DNA of 64,000 nt, taken from NCBI RefSeq assembly GCF_963576675.1, contig NC_088911.1:135783929-135847928 (forward strand). Reading direction: 5' to 3'. The position numbers were made by a program, and so were the translations under genes. The notes below the pieces were generated by a model. The model was given only the letters and a program-made list of their open reading frames with translations. It ran no database searches and had not been told where the DNA came from. Below, piece after piece: positions 35,451-47,825 of the stretch. Positions within the stretch are counted from its first letter, which is position 1; each line of letters begins with the position of its first letter. This stretch comes from Euphorbia lathyris. Lineage: Eukaryota; Streptophyta; Magnoliopsida; Malpighiales; Euphorbiaceae.

Positions 35451-37437
35451 AAGGGATTTTTTTTCTGAAGTGGCTCCGAATGTACACTTCTCTGGATTGA
35501 GCTTTATTTTTCATGCCAGTGTTTGGCACTAGTTGTAGTATTAGCGATTCCCTTGTACTTATGGGTTAGTACTAAAAGAACTCCAAAAGTGGAGCATACC
35601 CTGTCCATTATTAAAAGATTGTGGTAAGGCATAAAAGCTATATTCACTTACTTTAGGGTCAATGGCTTGATCCATAGAACAGACTTCATAGCGAAAGACT
35701 GTTTGCATTGGCCTCATTGGCAAATATCATGTATGATGCAATGTCTCCTTATGGAATTTTTAGTTCATCTTGGAATCAACTCAGTAATTCCTTCACGTTA
35801 GTCACTGATTCTAGAATGAACTTAGTCAAAGGATAAAACCAAGTAAATATTATATGCCAAACAAATTCATAATAGAATTTTAATCGTGTTTGCTTTAATA
35901 ATACTATATATAACAGTCATAACCATAAAGGTTACTATTGCACATAATGAATTTTTAATAATAAATAACCATAATGACAAAGGTTAAAAACAATGTCTTT
36001 TGCATTTTAATGCACATTATCAATCATGATAATAAATTTATTTTAAATATCATAAACATTATAACCTTCAATATTGGGTAAGATATATTTATTTTTTACT
36101 TGTAACTAATATTATGTTATCATGCATATAATGGCATTCAGAGATCATTAAGGCCTCGTTTGGATGAAATATAATTAAAGTAAGGGAAGTGGTGATTTAA
36201 TAATATATTTATATATAAATTAATCTTATATCCTTTCATTTGTATAAATAAAATAAAACACAAAGGGTAATTTTGGAAGAAAAAGACATGTACCATGATT
36301 CTCCTTCAATTCGGGATGTAAGGAAAATTACCCAAAATTCACCCTCACATACCTTCAACTGCCATCATTCAAACAATCTTTAAAGAACGCTCATGTATAG
36401 CCTAAGAACTTTGCATAAATTAATATTCTCATTCGAAACTGATACTTGCACTCTTTTGTAGTTAGCTCAGGACATGAAAGTTTTGTTTATCCAATTTGGT
36501 AATTCATCAACCCATAATGGCCTTAATAGTTAGGGACAATTACAGGATAATCACAAATAGACTCAATATTTTCAAGTCTCTTTTGTTGGTAACAAAAATT
36601 CTAACAATGTCAAATAAACAGTTTTTATATGAATAGACACATCCTTGTAAATAAATGATGAATTAACTGTTTGACAAAACAATAATTAAAAACATGAATT
36701 TCTGATATCTTAAATTAAAAATACTATATATGAGAAAAGCCATACATAGATGATGGTGAATTGTACCCTAAAAAACCAAATATGATTTTCTTTGTAATTT
36801 CTTATAATAATTATATACATGTTCACCCAAAAGACTGATCAGATTTAAATGATTTGTAATTACATGAGCCTTTTTATGATATTTTTAATATCAAATGTCA
36901 AAATCACCTTGAATTGATGGATTTTTTTTTTAATAAAATCCCAAGATTCCGGGTCTTATACATGCATTTTGTACCAATTCAATGATAATAGCCTATTACA
37001 CTTGTCATGCATAAAAATATGAGGCATATTGAGCGTGCAATATTTAATGAAAGATCTATCTCAATGACTTCATCTTTCACAGTTTATTAGATTTATCTAA
37101 TAACATATATGATATTCATAACATTTCATAAGGGTAAGAAGTTTCAAATTTCTTTAATTAAAAATGGAACAAGAAAGGGGAAGAAACTTATCTTGTCTAT
37201 CATAAAATTCCAGATTTATTGTAGAAAACTTTTTCCCACCAATATATAGATAACCCTATCTTTGGATAGATTTGTTTGTACCGATTGAGCCAAGGTTTGA
37301 GATTTGACTTCATTGCTTTGTTCTGTGACTGCTGATATAGAGGTTCCTCCAGTGGGAGAGTTGAGCCTTTCTGAAGAAATTTTATGTTCGTCGTGTAAAT
37401 TCTATTAATCTTAGAATTCCACCTTCACCGCACCAAT
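35451..37437 (-). other. Noncoding interior between gypsy relic and its LTR
   Basis: AT-rich with no coding frame. 36148-36383 looks like a fold-back MITE (GGCCTCGTTTGGAT against a Thr-type inverse CATTCAAACAATC). The last bases 37428-37437, read on the minus strand as ATTGGTGCGG, sit where a primer binding site should be. Confidence 0.4.
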
Positions 37438-38136
37438 TGATAACTTGTGAAAAAGTCGTTGATCAGAACACTTCCCTGTGAGGCGCCGTTGGGATCGGCC
37501 GGGGACACTCCGATGCCTAAATCAGTAATATTCTTGAGAGAATAAACTGTAATCACAAAAGTAGGGTTAGAATATTGTGTACCTTTGAACCCAGGAAGCT
37601 GGGATATTTATATGCAATTCTGTAACAATCGCATTAATCCCCTTTATTGTCCTTGAATGTGGGTTTTGATGTTACTTTAGTTATACTTGATGGTTTAAGT
37701 ATTAATTGAGTTATTAGTATCATCAATGTCGGAGGTTTCTCCTTGATAATGGTTTAAAGACCTTTGGATGGACCTGTCTCAAGAAACCTCTGTATATTCA
37801 CTTGGCGGATACTGATCTCTTTATTGATGGCTATTAATTGCCATTTAATTGTATTTATTTCCTTCATGGATGGTTATAAGTGCGCCTTTTGGTATTCTTT
37901 AGAACCGTCGAGGCGTATGTATGCTCTCCTTGAGAACTATGGCGGGTCTCCATTACTTGCTCTCATTGGGCATATCTTGCTATGGCGTGTCTCGTCATGG
38001 TCCACGCGGCGTGGCATAATGTTAGAGACTACTTCCTTTTTCTTCATTATTTGCATATTCACCCCTGCATTAACCCTGCATTGATTATCATTAATTCCAC
38101 TTTTATAATGAATAATTCCGGCTGTTATCACATACA
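37438..38136 (-). repeat. LTR of the minus-strand gypsy element
   Basis: The minus strand starts TGTATGTGATAACAGCC and ends CACAAGTTATCA (TG...CA), 699 bp. It is homologous to 17682-18389 over its length with moderate divergence, including GGAGTGTCCCCGGCCGATCC. A candidate primer binding site follows directly. Confidence 0.78.
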
Positions 38137-38310
38137 TATTGTGATTATAATGATATTTTATCAATTTTATGAAAATTTACCAATCAAACATGGTAATGTA
38201 AATTGTAATCATGATTCCATTCCATTCCTTTACATTATACATTTGATGATATTAAAATCTTGATTACGTTACATTACATTACATTACAACGTACCAAACG
38301 GACCTTAAAT
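38137..38310. repeat. Fragment of a MITE with (TTACA)n-like end
   Basis: It ends in repeats of TTACATTACA and then ACCAAACGGACCTTAA, the inverse of a common plant MITE terminus. The other end is not visible. Confidence 0.35.
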
Positions 38311-38739
38311 GAAAATAAAAAGAGTTACAAGAATAAACTATGAAAAAATGGATATTGCTTTAGAGATATTTCCATATAAAAGCAGCACGAAGATTAAAGA
38401 TCTGTGATGCTTTTGGAACAAAGGAAGCCAAGTAATTTTTGTCTGAGTTTCTTGCAATAAGAAATATGACAATCTTTGTCCGACTTCCTTATTGGATGTT
38501 GGACAAAACTGTAACCCGAACATTATTACTCAGACTATATATGATGTGAAGAAGTCAGACAATTCTTGTACGACTTCTTTTCAATTTTAAAATGAGATAA
38601 TTTTTATTTGATTTTGTCATGATATACATAGAGCACTATTACATATAGTATTTCCAATTTGACAATTAATGTGAAATAGTGCTATGATAGATCATTATAG
38701 CATTTATTCCACCCTAGTAATATGAAATTTGATTTAGGG

Positions 38740-39228
38740 TTAATTCCTCACAAATTTGATGTGGTTACACGAATCTGCAGATGAAAAACTGTGGTGTTTT
38801 TGTTGTCAAAACGAGAATTACGCTTGTCGATATTTGCAAAATCGAAGACTTTTGGATTGACATTGCCAATTTGGTCGTTAACGACCTCAAAATAAAAAAA
38901 TCAAGAATTAAAGTTATTTAGTATCACATTTTCTATGAAACCTCATTTTTTAATTTTCAAAATCATTATTTTTGAAGTTTTCTCTCTCTAATCATTGACT
39001 TTATCTCTCCTTATCAAACAACACCTAAATGAACACAAAACTAAAAAAAAGTTTGAAAATGTAAAATTGCTCAGAATATAATTAAATTCTTAAAAAAAAT
39101 TATTTTGTGGTTGTTAACTAACAAATTGGCAATGTCAACTCAAACTTGTTCGATTTTTCAAATGTCAACAAACATCGTCCTTATTTTGAAAAAAAAAAGT
39201 GACAGTTCTTCATCAGTAAATCAGTCTA
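38740..39228. mobile_element. Palindromic MITE, degraded ends
   Basis: GATGAAAAACTGTGG near the left is inverted as GACAGTTCTTCATC near the right. The core carries GTTAACGACCTCAAAAT and AAACAACACCTAAATGA, as in its two neighbours. No duplication could be read. Confidence 0.6.
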
Positions 39229-39244
39229 ATCATGTTATTTTTAT

Positions 39245-39743
39245 GGGTAAAGTTCAAATAAAACCCCTGTGGTTTCACTAATTTTCAGATAAAGGACTGT
39301 GGTTTACTTTTTGTCAAAACGAGGATTGAGGTTTTTAACTTTAACAAAATAAGGACTTTTTCGATTGATACTATTAAAATCACCTTTGACGACTTCAAAA
39401 ATGACATATTTTAAGAACTACTAATATTCTAAGCAACTTTAATTCTTCGACTTTTTTATTTTGAGATTGTTTAGATGATGTTTGGTAAAGAGAGAGAAAG
39501 TTAATGTTTAGAGAGAGAAAGTTCCAAAAAAGATGATTTTCGAAAATCGAAAATGTAGTTCCATAGAAAATATGATATTGAACAACTTTAATTCTTGGAA
39601 ATTTTCATTTTCAGGTCGTTAAAGATGGTTTTAATAGTATTAATTCAAATTTGAAACCTCAATCCTTGTTTTGACAAAAAGTAAACCACAGTCCTTTATC
39701 TGAAAATTAGTGAAACCACAAGGGTTTTATTTGAACTTTACCC
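39245..39743. mobile_element. Palindromic MITE with 9-bp TSD TATTTTTAT
   Basis: Ends GGGTAAAGTTCAAATAAAACCC and its inverse are long inverted repeats. A perfect 9-bp duplication TATTTTTAT lies at 39236-39244 and 39744-39752. Nine bases suggest a Mutator-like transposase. 499 bp. Confidence 0.92.
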
Positions 39744-39784
39744 TATTTTTATTAACGTTTTAAATTATAACTTCTTAAATAAGG

Positions 39785-40288
39785 ATAAATCACATCCATG
39801 GTCATTGAACTTTGCTCTTTTTAACATTATGACCACTGAACTTTTAAAATTAAACACAAAAGTCACTCAACATTACACTTTTTAACACATGTGGCCACTC
39901 AACGCCTCAAAACGACCGTCGACGGTCTCAAAATAAAAAATTCGAAGAGTTAATAATATTCTTAGCAACTTTAATTCTTGAAAAAAAATCGTTTTTAGGT
40001 CATTTAGGTGTTGTTTGGTTAGGAGAGATGACGAATTTTTAGAAAGGGAACTAAAAAAAATATGACTTTGAAAAATAAAAAATGTGATTTCATAGTAAAT
40101 GTTGTTAATTTTAATTTTTGAATATTTTCATTTTGAGATCGTTAACGGTCATTTTGAGGAGTTAGTTAAAGTTGAATGGTTAGCAATATTCAAAAATAAA
40201 AAGACTAGTGACATACCATTAAGAATTGAGTTCAGTAACCATAATGTTAAAATAGTTAAAATTCAGTGGGCATATGTGTAATTTACCT
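39785..40288. mobile_element. Palindromic MITE next to the COBRA-like gene
   Basis: Left GGATAAATCACATCCATGGTC is inverted at the right as GTGTAATTTACC. The core is shared with 21310-21803 and 38740-39743. The flanking duplication is decayed. It ends about 110 bp before the (CT)n of the gene's 5' leader. Confidence 0.65.
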
Positions 40289-40403
40289 TTTAAAAAGATC
40301 TAACGTTTTGAATTTTTTGACGGCTACTAAATTTAAAATTTTTCTTATACAGAAGAAAAGAAAAACAAAGGAAGCACTTTGAGATTACAGCTTCACTTTT
40401 GCT

Positions 40404-40431
40404 GTCTCTCTCTCTCTCTCTCTCTCTCTCT
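40404..40431 (+). repeat. (CT)n microsatellite in the COBRA-like gene leader
   Basis: About 14 CT units lie about 95 bp before the chosen ATG. CT-rich leaders are common in plant genes. Confidence 0.9.
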
Positions 40432-40524
40432 ACGCGTTTCCCGTTCAATCTTCCTTCCCCATTTTTAAATTCTTCTCATACTACAAAACCCACTTCTCCT
40501 CTGCAACATCTCTCAATAAATCAC

Positions 40525-43500
40525 ATGGCTACACTCTTCAATCTCCTAATTTTCCTCTTTTTCACCGCACTCCCCTTCTCAATTTCTCAATCAAAATCCG
40601 AAGCACCGGCACCGGCCGCCGATGACTGTAACGGGATTTTCTTATCATACCAGTACTCAACAGGAACTAAGCTGAAGCCTACCGTTCCTTCCCACCAGCC
40701 TTACAGATTCGAATCGACGCTCACTGTGCAAAACAATGGAGTTGATGAACTCAAATCTTGGAAAGTGTTTGTGGGTTTTCAACACGATGAGTTTTTAGTT
40801 TCTGCGTCTAATGCTGTTCTTGTTGATGGTACTACTTTGCCTGCTAAAGTTGGGAATGGTACTGTGTTTGCTGGGTTTCCTATGACGGATTTGAAAACTC
40901 CGATTGCTACTGCCGGTGATTCTACTCAGACTTCTGTTCAGGTTAAGCTTTTGGGGACTCAATTTGGTGTTCCGTTGAAGGATGTTCCGTTGCCTTCTGA
41001 GATTTCTCTTGCTAATGATGGCTTTGTTTGCCCTAGTACTACCACTGAAGGTATGTTTTGAATTTGATTTCTGATTTTGGGGGTTTTTGTTTGATTTGGG
41101 GGATTTTATGGTAAGGGTTAGATCTTTTCGGTTTTGCTTCATTTTATTGTGTTTGATTCTATGATTGATCTTGTGTGTTTTTTGAATCTGAGAAAGTTGA
41201 TTGATGGATGCTTATTTGATCAGAGTAAAATCATGAGTGATCAGAAAGAGTTTTAGATCTTCAGGATTTGTTCTGTTTATGTGTTTGATGCCATTGCCCT
41301 TTGGTTTAATAATTTCAATTTGATCTATCAAGATAGGGCTGTAATCGAGCCAACCCGAGCTTGCTCATCCTCAGCTCGTCATGTTTTTTTGTCGAGCTCG
41401 AGGTCAATATGCTGTTGGTGAGTTGCTCGTGACCTTGTTCATGAAAATAGGGCTGTAATCGGGGGCTCATCAGTTTTTTTGAAAAGCTCGAGCTCTAGCT
41501 CGTTTAGAAGTTGCTCGCGAGCTTGATTCGTGAACATCTCGTTAATTCTATTCATGAACTTCACTCATGAACAACTCATTAATCATGTTAATTTGAAATT
41601 TATTTGACTAGGTTGTTTTACATTTCCCCTTTATAGGAATATTATTGTTAAAAGGGTTAAGGTGCAAAAATACTCCTATGATTTTGGATCAGGAGCAATT
41701 TTACCCCCAAACGTTGGTAGCCAAGAGCAATTTTACCCCTAAGGTTGATAATTCATACAAAATATCTTTTCTATTTTTTTTTCACATCCCAACATATGTT
41801 TGTGATTTGTTACTGATAAAATGACACAAGTATGAAGTGTAGATGATAAGATTCATGGCCGGGAAGACAGTTTGATGAATTATTTCTCAAATTGACGTAA
41901 TTTATCAACGTTAAGGGTAAATTGTTCTTGGCTTCTAACATTAGGGGTAAAATTGCATCATTTTAGACATTAGGAGTAAAATTACTCCTGACCCAAAACG
42001 TTAGGGGTATTTTTGCACCTTAACCCTTGTTAAAAATAGTGATCGAACCAGGCTTGTTCACGAGTGAGTTCATGAACATTATAATCGAGCTTGTTCACGA
42101 GCCTATAATTGAGCCTGCTAGCAAGCTTTCGAGCTGAATTTTGCCTTAATCAAGCTCGGCTCGTTTATAAATCGAGCTGAACACGATCGAAATTTTATTG
42201 AGCCGAGCTGCTCAATGAGCTGTCCTATATGAAGAGTCGTTCCCAAATCTCTGACCAATTGTATTTCTGATTTAGCTTATTGCTGCTTGAATACAATTCC
42301 TTAGATCAGACATAATGTTTTGGAAAAAATGAAATTGAGCTCTGAAGAACATTTATGTTTCACTTGATTATTGAAATTAGGCTTAAAGTGACCTATTGAC
42401 CCCGAATTTTGTTAAAGTGATACGTGTTTCATCTTGTTCAAATTTTCGCTTGCTCTGCCACGTAGGACTTCGCGGGTTAATAATACTTAAAAGGGGCTAA
42501 TGTCATTAGACTTAATGGTTGACATCCTTTGTTTTTTCCAGGTAGTTTGATGTATGTTTGCTGCGCCAGAGATGAGAAATTCAAGTCAAATATCACGGTG
42601 GAGGACGAAAAGTTTCTACCCCGACAGACCGGAGATCTTACAATTATGTATGATGTGATCAGAACATATGACTCTAATTACTGGGCAGAGGTCACCATTG
42701 GAAATCACAATCCCCTCGGCCGTCTTGATAACTGGAAATTGAGCTGGGATTGGATGAAGGATGAATTTATCTTCACCATGAAAGGGGCTTATCCGTCTGT
42801 TGTCGATTCAACGGACTGCTTATTTGGCAAGCAAGGTACATTTTACAAGGAGCTAGACTTTTCGACTGTATTAAACTGCAAAAGAAGGCCTACGATCATC
42901 GACTTGCCTCCAAATATGTACAATAACACGGACCTTGGACTAAAACCCTCGTGTTGTCGGAATGGAACAATCTTGCCACCATCAATGGATCCGAGCAAGT
43001 CAACTTCAGTTTTCCAGATGCAGGTATTTAAAATGCCTCCAGATGTTAATCGGTCGGAGATCTCGCCGCCACAAAACTGGAAGATCAATGGCACACTTAA
43101 CCCTGACTATGTATGTGGTCCTCCGGTTAGAGTGAGTCCTAGCCGATCCCCTGATCCATCCGGCCTACCGTTGAATACTACTGCTGTTGCTAGCTGGCAG
43201 ATTGTATGCAATATCACCCATCCGAAAGGTTCAAGCCCGAGATGTTGTGTATCATTCTCTGCTTACTACAATGATTCGGTTGTCCCGTGTAAAACCTGTG
43301 CGTGCGGATGCCCCAGCAACACCGGTCGGACTTGTAGTACGACCGCTCCTGCGGTGCTTCTTCCGCCACAGGCATTGCTTATACCTTTTGACAACAGAAC
43401 CGCAATGACTAAGGCTTGGGCAACCCTTAAACATTTACCTGTCCCGAACCCAATGCCCTGCGGAGATAACTGCGGGGTTAGTATCAACTGGCATCTCTAT

Positions 43501-43968
43501 ACCGACTATAACCGCGGGTGGAGTGCGAGGATCACGGTATTCAACTGGGATGAAATCGCTTTTCCCGATTGGTTTGCTGCTGTACAATTGGACAAAGCTG
43601 CTGCTGGTTTCGAAGCAATGTATTCATTCAACGGAACCATCTTGACAGACAACAAAAACAATACAATAATCATGCAAGGGCTTCCCGGACTAAACTATCT
43701 TGTGCCAGAAACCGACGGAGCTGACCCTGCAAGGACTCCTAGGATCCCCGGAAAACAACAATCCGTTGTCTCATTCACCAAGAAAGGTATTCCAGGACTC
43801 AATGTAGCTGCTGGAGACGGGTTTCCCTCTAAAGTCTTCTTCAACGGAGAGGAATGTTCGCTTCCTACCATATATCCGATGAGCAACAGCAATAGAAAGG
43901 GATCGGGATCGGCTATGATTCTATCGGTACTCCTTGCTGCTGTGGTGTTCATGCTGATGCAGCAGTAG
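40525..43968 (+). CDS. COBL7-like: COBRA-like GPI-anchored protein, COBL7 type (two exons)
   Basis: CDS = 40525-41050 joined to 42542-43968, 650 aa; intron GT at 41051, AG at 42541, reading TTE-G-SLMY across the junction. Residues 1-22 are a signal peptide ([13 protein letters not shown]). Residues about 30-175 form the N-terminal extension typical of the COBL7-11 subgroup, encoded alone by exon 1. The COBRA domain follows, with many N-glycosylation sequons. The cysteine-rich CCVS box ([13 protein letters not shown], then CKTCACGC) is at about 409-432. The C-terminus, [25 protein letters not shown], is hydrophobic, fitting a GPI-anchor signal. Family members sit at the outer face of the plasma membrane and affect cellulose deposition and polar growth; this gene's own role is inferred. 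An in-frame ATG at 40399 would add a (CT)n-encoded Leu/Ser run and hide the signal peptide, so 40525 is preferred. No disruption seen. Confidence 0.95.
41334..42228. mobile_element. GAGCTCG-rich repeat in the COBRA-like intron
   Basis: TAGGGCTGTAATCGAGCC opens it and AGCTGTCCTA closes it. The body is full of GAGCTCG/CGAGCT words and TTCATGAAC. The opening is partly duplicated at 41448. The MITE at 41654-42026 sits inside. Related pieces are at 44355, 46100, 58410 and 59968. hAT-like ends, but no duplication confirmed. Confidence 0.55.
41654..42026. mobile_element. Palindromic MITE with 9-bp TSD TTGTTAAAA
   Basis: Ends GGGTTAAGGTGCAAAAATAC and its inverse; perfect duplication TTGTTAAAA at 41645-41653 and 42027-42035. 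373 bp. Relatives, partial, are at 30806 and 52560. Confidence 0.93.
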
Positions 43969-44590
43969 CTATTAAACGACAAAGGCGTTGGTCAGTCTTA
44001 TTCTTTTGATTCTTTCAGTGATTTGAAGCGTACATGATTCCTCGGCAGAAAACAAGCGTACCGAGATAACAATAGGAATGAGCATTTGAGATATCGATCG
44101 TCTCCGGAAGGTGATATATATATATGTATACTATACTGTCACAGATTTTGAAAGGAAATGTATAATTTGAGATCATGTATAGGCAATATTGATTTGCCTA
44201 ATTTGCTTCTTCCTAACATGTATTAGTGTTTTCTCTGTATAAATATTGTTTTGACAATGGCAGATGCCTTAATGTTCATTATTTTATATATGTAGTTCAT
44301 TTTTCTCAAAATAGATGATAGTTGCTTACCAAATTCCAATTCTTTATATCTACTGTTTGTAGCGCTGTAAATGAGGATAAAAGCTCGATTGTATTTAATT
44401 CGATTTATAAACGCGCTGAGTTTGAGCATAATGAAATCCGATTTAGGTTCAGTTATAAGTTTATGAACACACGGTTTGATTATATATTTTTAGTGTAGAA
44501 AATTTTGGATCAAGGAAAATTTTTTATTGGAAAAGAAATATTGTTTGGTGTTTTGGTGGATGAGTGTTATTTTCAAAAGGGCGAGAAGAA
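43969..44590 (+). other. 3' flank of the COBRA-like gene
   Basis: Probably includes the 3' UTR up to about 44250. No strong AATAAA is visible. 44355-44480 carries a fragment of the GAGCTCG-type repeat. Confidence 0.5.
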
Positions 44591-44594
44591 GTGG

Positions 44595-45000
44595 AGTATA
44601 GGGTTACAAATGGGTTGGACTGAGCCTAGCCTATCGGGTTTTCGTACAAATGCTCCGTCCAAGTTCAGTCTAGTCCACTATTAATTTAGACAGGCTCGAA
44701 CTTAAAATTCAAATTCGAAGCCCAACCCATATACACTTATCTAAAAAATATACATAATTTTTAATTATAAAAAAATAAAATTTATACTTAAAAATTAAAT
44801 ATTTAATATATAAATTAATATTAATAGGAGGGCCGGGCAGGGCCGGGCCGTGCTATTTTTATCAATCTCAGCTTCGTCCAAAAAATAGACGGGCTTTAGC
44901 AGGCCTGGACGAACTGGGCCTATGATCAATTTTCATTGTACAAGCCCGATCCAAGGAACACAGGCCTAGGCGGGTACCCGGACCCGTGGACAGGTCTAAT
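44595..45000. mobile_element. hAT-like relic with GGGTTGGACTGAGCC and GGACAGGTCTA ends
   Basis: The left is AGGGTTACAAATGGG; the right reads TTAGACCTGTCCACGGGTCC when inverted. The subterminal zones are rich in GGGCCGGGC. No duplication was found. Confidence 0.4.
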
Positions 45001-46100
45001 TAAAAATAAAACTTTCTTCGTATATTCAGTCGACTAACCTAAAAAATTTCTTCTCATTTTTTCCTATTATAAAACTCCGCCTAGTCGGTTAAATTGAGAA
45101 CTGGTCAGGTCTCTTGTTCGAGTTGAATTTGTTTTTTGCATTTGTAACAAATCGGCCGAAACCGCAGTCGGACCGGGAACCGGTGTGACCCCGGTTTGAT
45201 TAAAAAAAATCTAATTTTGATTTTTTTTTTTTGTGTTTTAATGAACATTTTAAGCAAATCGAAAATAAAAAAAATTAACCGAAAACAAATTAACTATAAT
45301 TTTTAAAATAATTGTTTGACATTTTTCATGGATAAAAATAATGGACCAAAGTAAAAGTAGGCCAACCCAAGGGGTTCCATTTTGGTGCAGCATTCGCATC
45401 GTCCACGTCGTACGAGTGCACCCCTAACCTAGTGGTGATTCGACTACACCCCAACCTATGCTAGAAAGATAATTTTCCCTAATAATTGGTTAAAGGCTTG
45501 TAAATGCCCTTTACTTCATTCTTTTTCTATGTGAGATGAGAAAATTTAATTTGTTTTTATTCTCTTCAAAACTATTTCAAGTGGTTCATTTTGAGCATCA
45601 ATTTCTCATTCATCACTTCTCCATTTTGAGTTTATAAAAAACCATTAAAAATATCTCATGACATATAATACGTTAACGTATTTCAAATTATTTTAAACTT
45701 CATTTATCCATTATATATTTTGACATAAAATAACAAACCAAAATTATTGTTTTAATACAAAATTTTCAACCTACATTTAATCATTAGTTGGGTTTTTTTG
45801 TTTATTATTTATTTTAATTTGAAAATAAGGAGTATGTTAAGTCACCTTTAATTGATTTTTTTTGTTTATAAATTTTATATATATATATAACTTATAAAAA
45901 TAATTTCAAATTAATTATATATATAGAAATTATTTGTTTATGTAATACGTCACTAGGTCCGACCAACCCGGGTATCTGGTCCAACCAAATGACTCCTAAC
46001 CGAACTATAAATCCGGTTCTGATAACATTGATTTTTTACACGAACAAACATTTGTTCGGAAAATCAAGAAAATATTTTCATGCACAATATTTTCCAACAA
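45001..46100. other. AT-rich intergenic region
   Basis: No gene. 45340-45460 resembles 59890-59960 (GGCCCAAGG...CCATTTT...CATTC.C.TCG), so a dispersed repeat is present. Confidence 0.4.
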
Positions 46101-46638
46101 ACAAACAAACAGGCCAGTAATAGTATTTCTATAAAAGGAAAATATAAAATAACATAATTTTACAAGTTTCAAAATATAGGTTTGTACTAAAGAAATTTCA
46201 AATAAATATAATTAATGAGTTGTTCGAGAGTGAAGTTTATGAACAGAATTAACACTTAGTAACGCTTTACTCACAAATAGCTTACGAACAAGATGTTGAA
46301 TTCGAACTCGTCAAATTTCTAATAAACCAAGCATTAGCAAGCTAAAACTCCACTCGACTCGATTAAAACACACAAAAAGAGAGAACCGGATCATTTTGAA
46401 CAAACTAAGAAAATTTATCTTCTATCATATATTAATCAAGTTGGATTTTGTAACTAAAATACAAATTCAATGAGCTAATTAACCACTCCAACCTTAATTT
46501 TTCGGAAATAAGGGGCCGAAACCATCCATGGTAGAGTGGTTCCGGCGGCGCGATGCCTCTTCCTGTCTCCACCTCGCCCCTGCCAATAGCAGTTTTGTAC
46601 AAACTTTAATTTTATAGGTTTCAAAAATACTTTGTGAT
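46100..46638. repeat. GAGCTCG-family repeat copies, left part
   Basis: 46120-46380 matches 60190-60470 (TTTATAAAAGGAAAATATAAAA, AAGAAATTTCAAAT, TTCATGAAC-like words). A second copy starts near 46590 and is cut at 46647 by a MITE, continuing at 47106. Confidence 0.55.
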
Positions 46639-46647
46639 AAAGAAATT

Positions 46648-47096
46648 GGCAAAAAGTACCATTAGGCCCCTGATCATTTACTTTTTAGTTCATTAAACCC
46701 TTGATCTTTTATTTGGATAGTTTAATCCCCTAATCTTTTATTTTTGGTCTCATTAAGCCCTTGGTGACCAAATTAGCAAGTTGTGAATATGTAATTATGT
46801 TACAAAGACGTTATTAACTTCATATGTATTTGAAATTATTAAAAAAAATATTTTTTTACAGTTTTCTTATAGCCAAATTACACATCCAAAACTGTTTTCA
46901 ATACAAATTTCGAATAAAGGTACAATGAATAACAGTATGTTAATCGAATTTCATGTTCAAAATTACTTTTTTTGGGTCATCAATGGCTTAATTAAACCAA
47001 AAATAAATGATTAGGAGCTTAATATATTCAAATAAAAAATCAAGAGCTGGATGAACCAAAAAATGAAAGATCAGAGACCTAATAAGACTTTTGGCC
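46648..47096. mobile_element. Palindromic MITE with 9-bp TSD AAAGAAATT
   Basis: Ends GGCAAAAAGTACCATTAGG and, inverted, GGCCAAAAGTCTTATTAGG. Perfect duplication AAAGAAATT at 46639-46647 and 47097-47105. 449 bp. It interrupts a GAGCTCG-family repeat. Confidence 0.95.
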
Positions 47097-47105
47097 AAAG
47101 AAATT

Positions 47106-47250
47106 CCAAATAGACATAATCAAGATTGAAGTTCATATTAATTCTGCTCACGAACAGCTTAAGAACAAGATATTAAGTTCGAAATCATCAATTTTCTAGT
47201 GAGAGCCGAACATTAGTAAGCTAAAACTCCGCTCCGCTCGATGAAAACAC
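47106..47250. repeat. GAGCTCG-family repeat, right part
   Basis: It continues the copy cut at 46647, matching 46200-46370. Confidence 0.6.
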
Positions 47251-47639
47251 ACAAAAGGAGAATTAGAAAAGTAGAACCAAATGAACACTGAATCAAATCT
47301 GTCTGTTAGGTATATTGAGTCATCATCCACATCAAATTCCTCTTTCTCAAATGTTGAGTCATCATCCACATCAAAATTAATATTAAGTTAATTAGAATTT
47401 AAAAAGATCGCTAAAAACTATTCCGAAAAAAAAAAATCAACTATCATTTAGCAACAACAAACAACAAACAGTAATAAATAACTACACGAAACAGCCTAAG
47501 CACAAGTCAAATTAATTTCATCCTAAAATTGCAGCAAACTGATGAACAAAAATTACAACTTTTGTTCAAAAAAATTAAGTACAAAGAAAACATCCAACCA
47601 TAGAAGGAAATGAAATTACTCAGACTTGTGTCTAGAGCT

Positions 47640-47825
47640 ATCAAAATGGTTTATGTACATACAATGTCAAATTTGCACTACGTGTCCCCGCTAAGCGAGG
47701 GTCCAGGGAGGGGTCCCACCACAAGGGTGTATTGGGGCAAGCCTTCCCCTGCCAAATTTTGTAGCCAAAGGCCGCTTTTAAGACTCGAACCCCTGACCTC
47801 TCGGTCACACGACAACAACATTTAT
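47640..47825 (-). repeat. Au-type SINE
   Basis: The minus strand reads GTGTGACCGAGAGGTCA, then GGGTTCGAGTC (Pol III B-box), then CCCTTGTGGTGGGACCCCTCC, GGACCCTCGC and TAGCGGG. These are hallmarks of the Au SINE family of angiosperms. The tRNA-like head is near 47820 and the tail near 47640. The plus-strand frame here is spurious. Confidence 0.85.

Noticed and set aside
40399..40524. Upstream in-frame ATG of the COBRA-like gene
   Set aside because: It would translate the (CT)n leader into a Leu/Ser run and push the signal peptide inside; the ATG at 40525 fits the family.
43252..43487. Antisense frames inside the COBRA-like exon 2
   Set aside because: Shadows of a strongly conserved sense exon.
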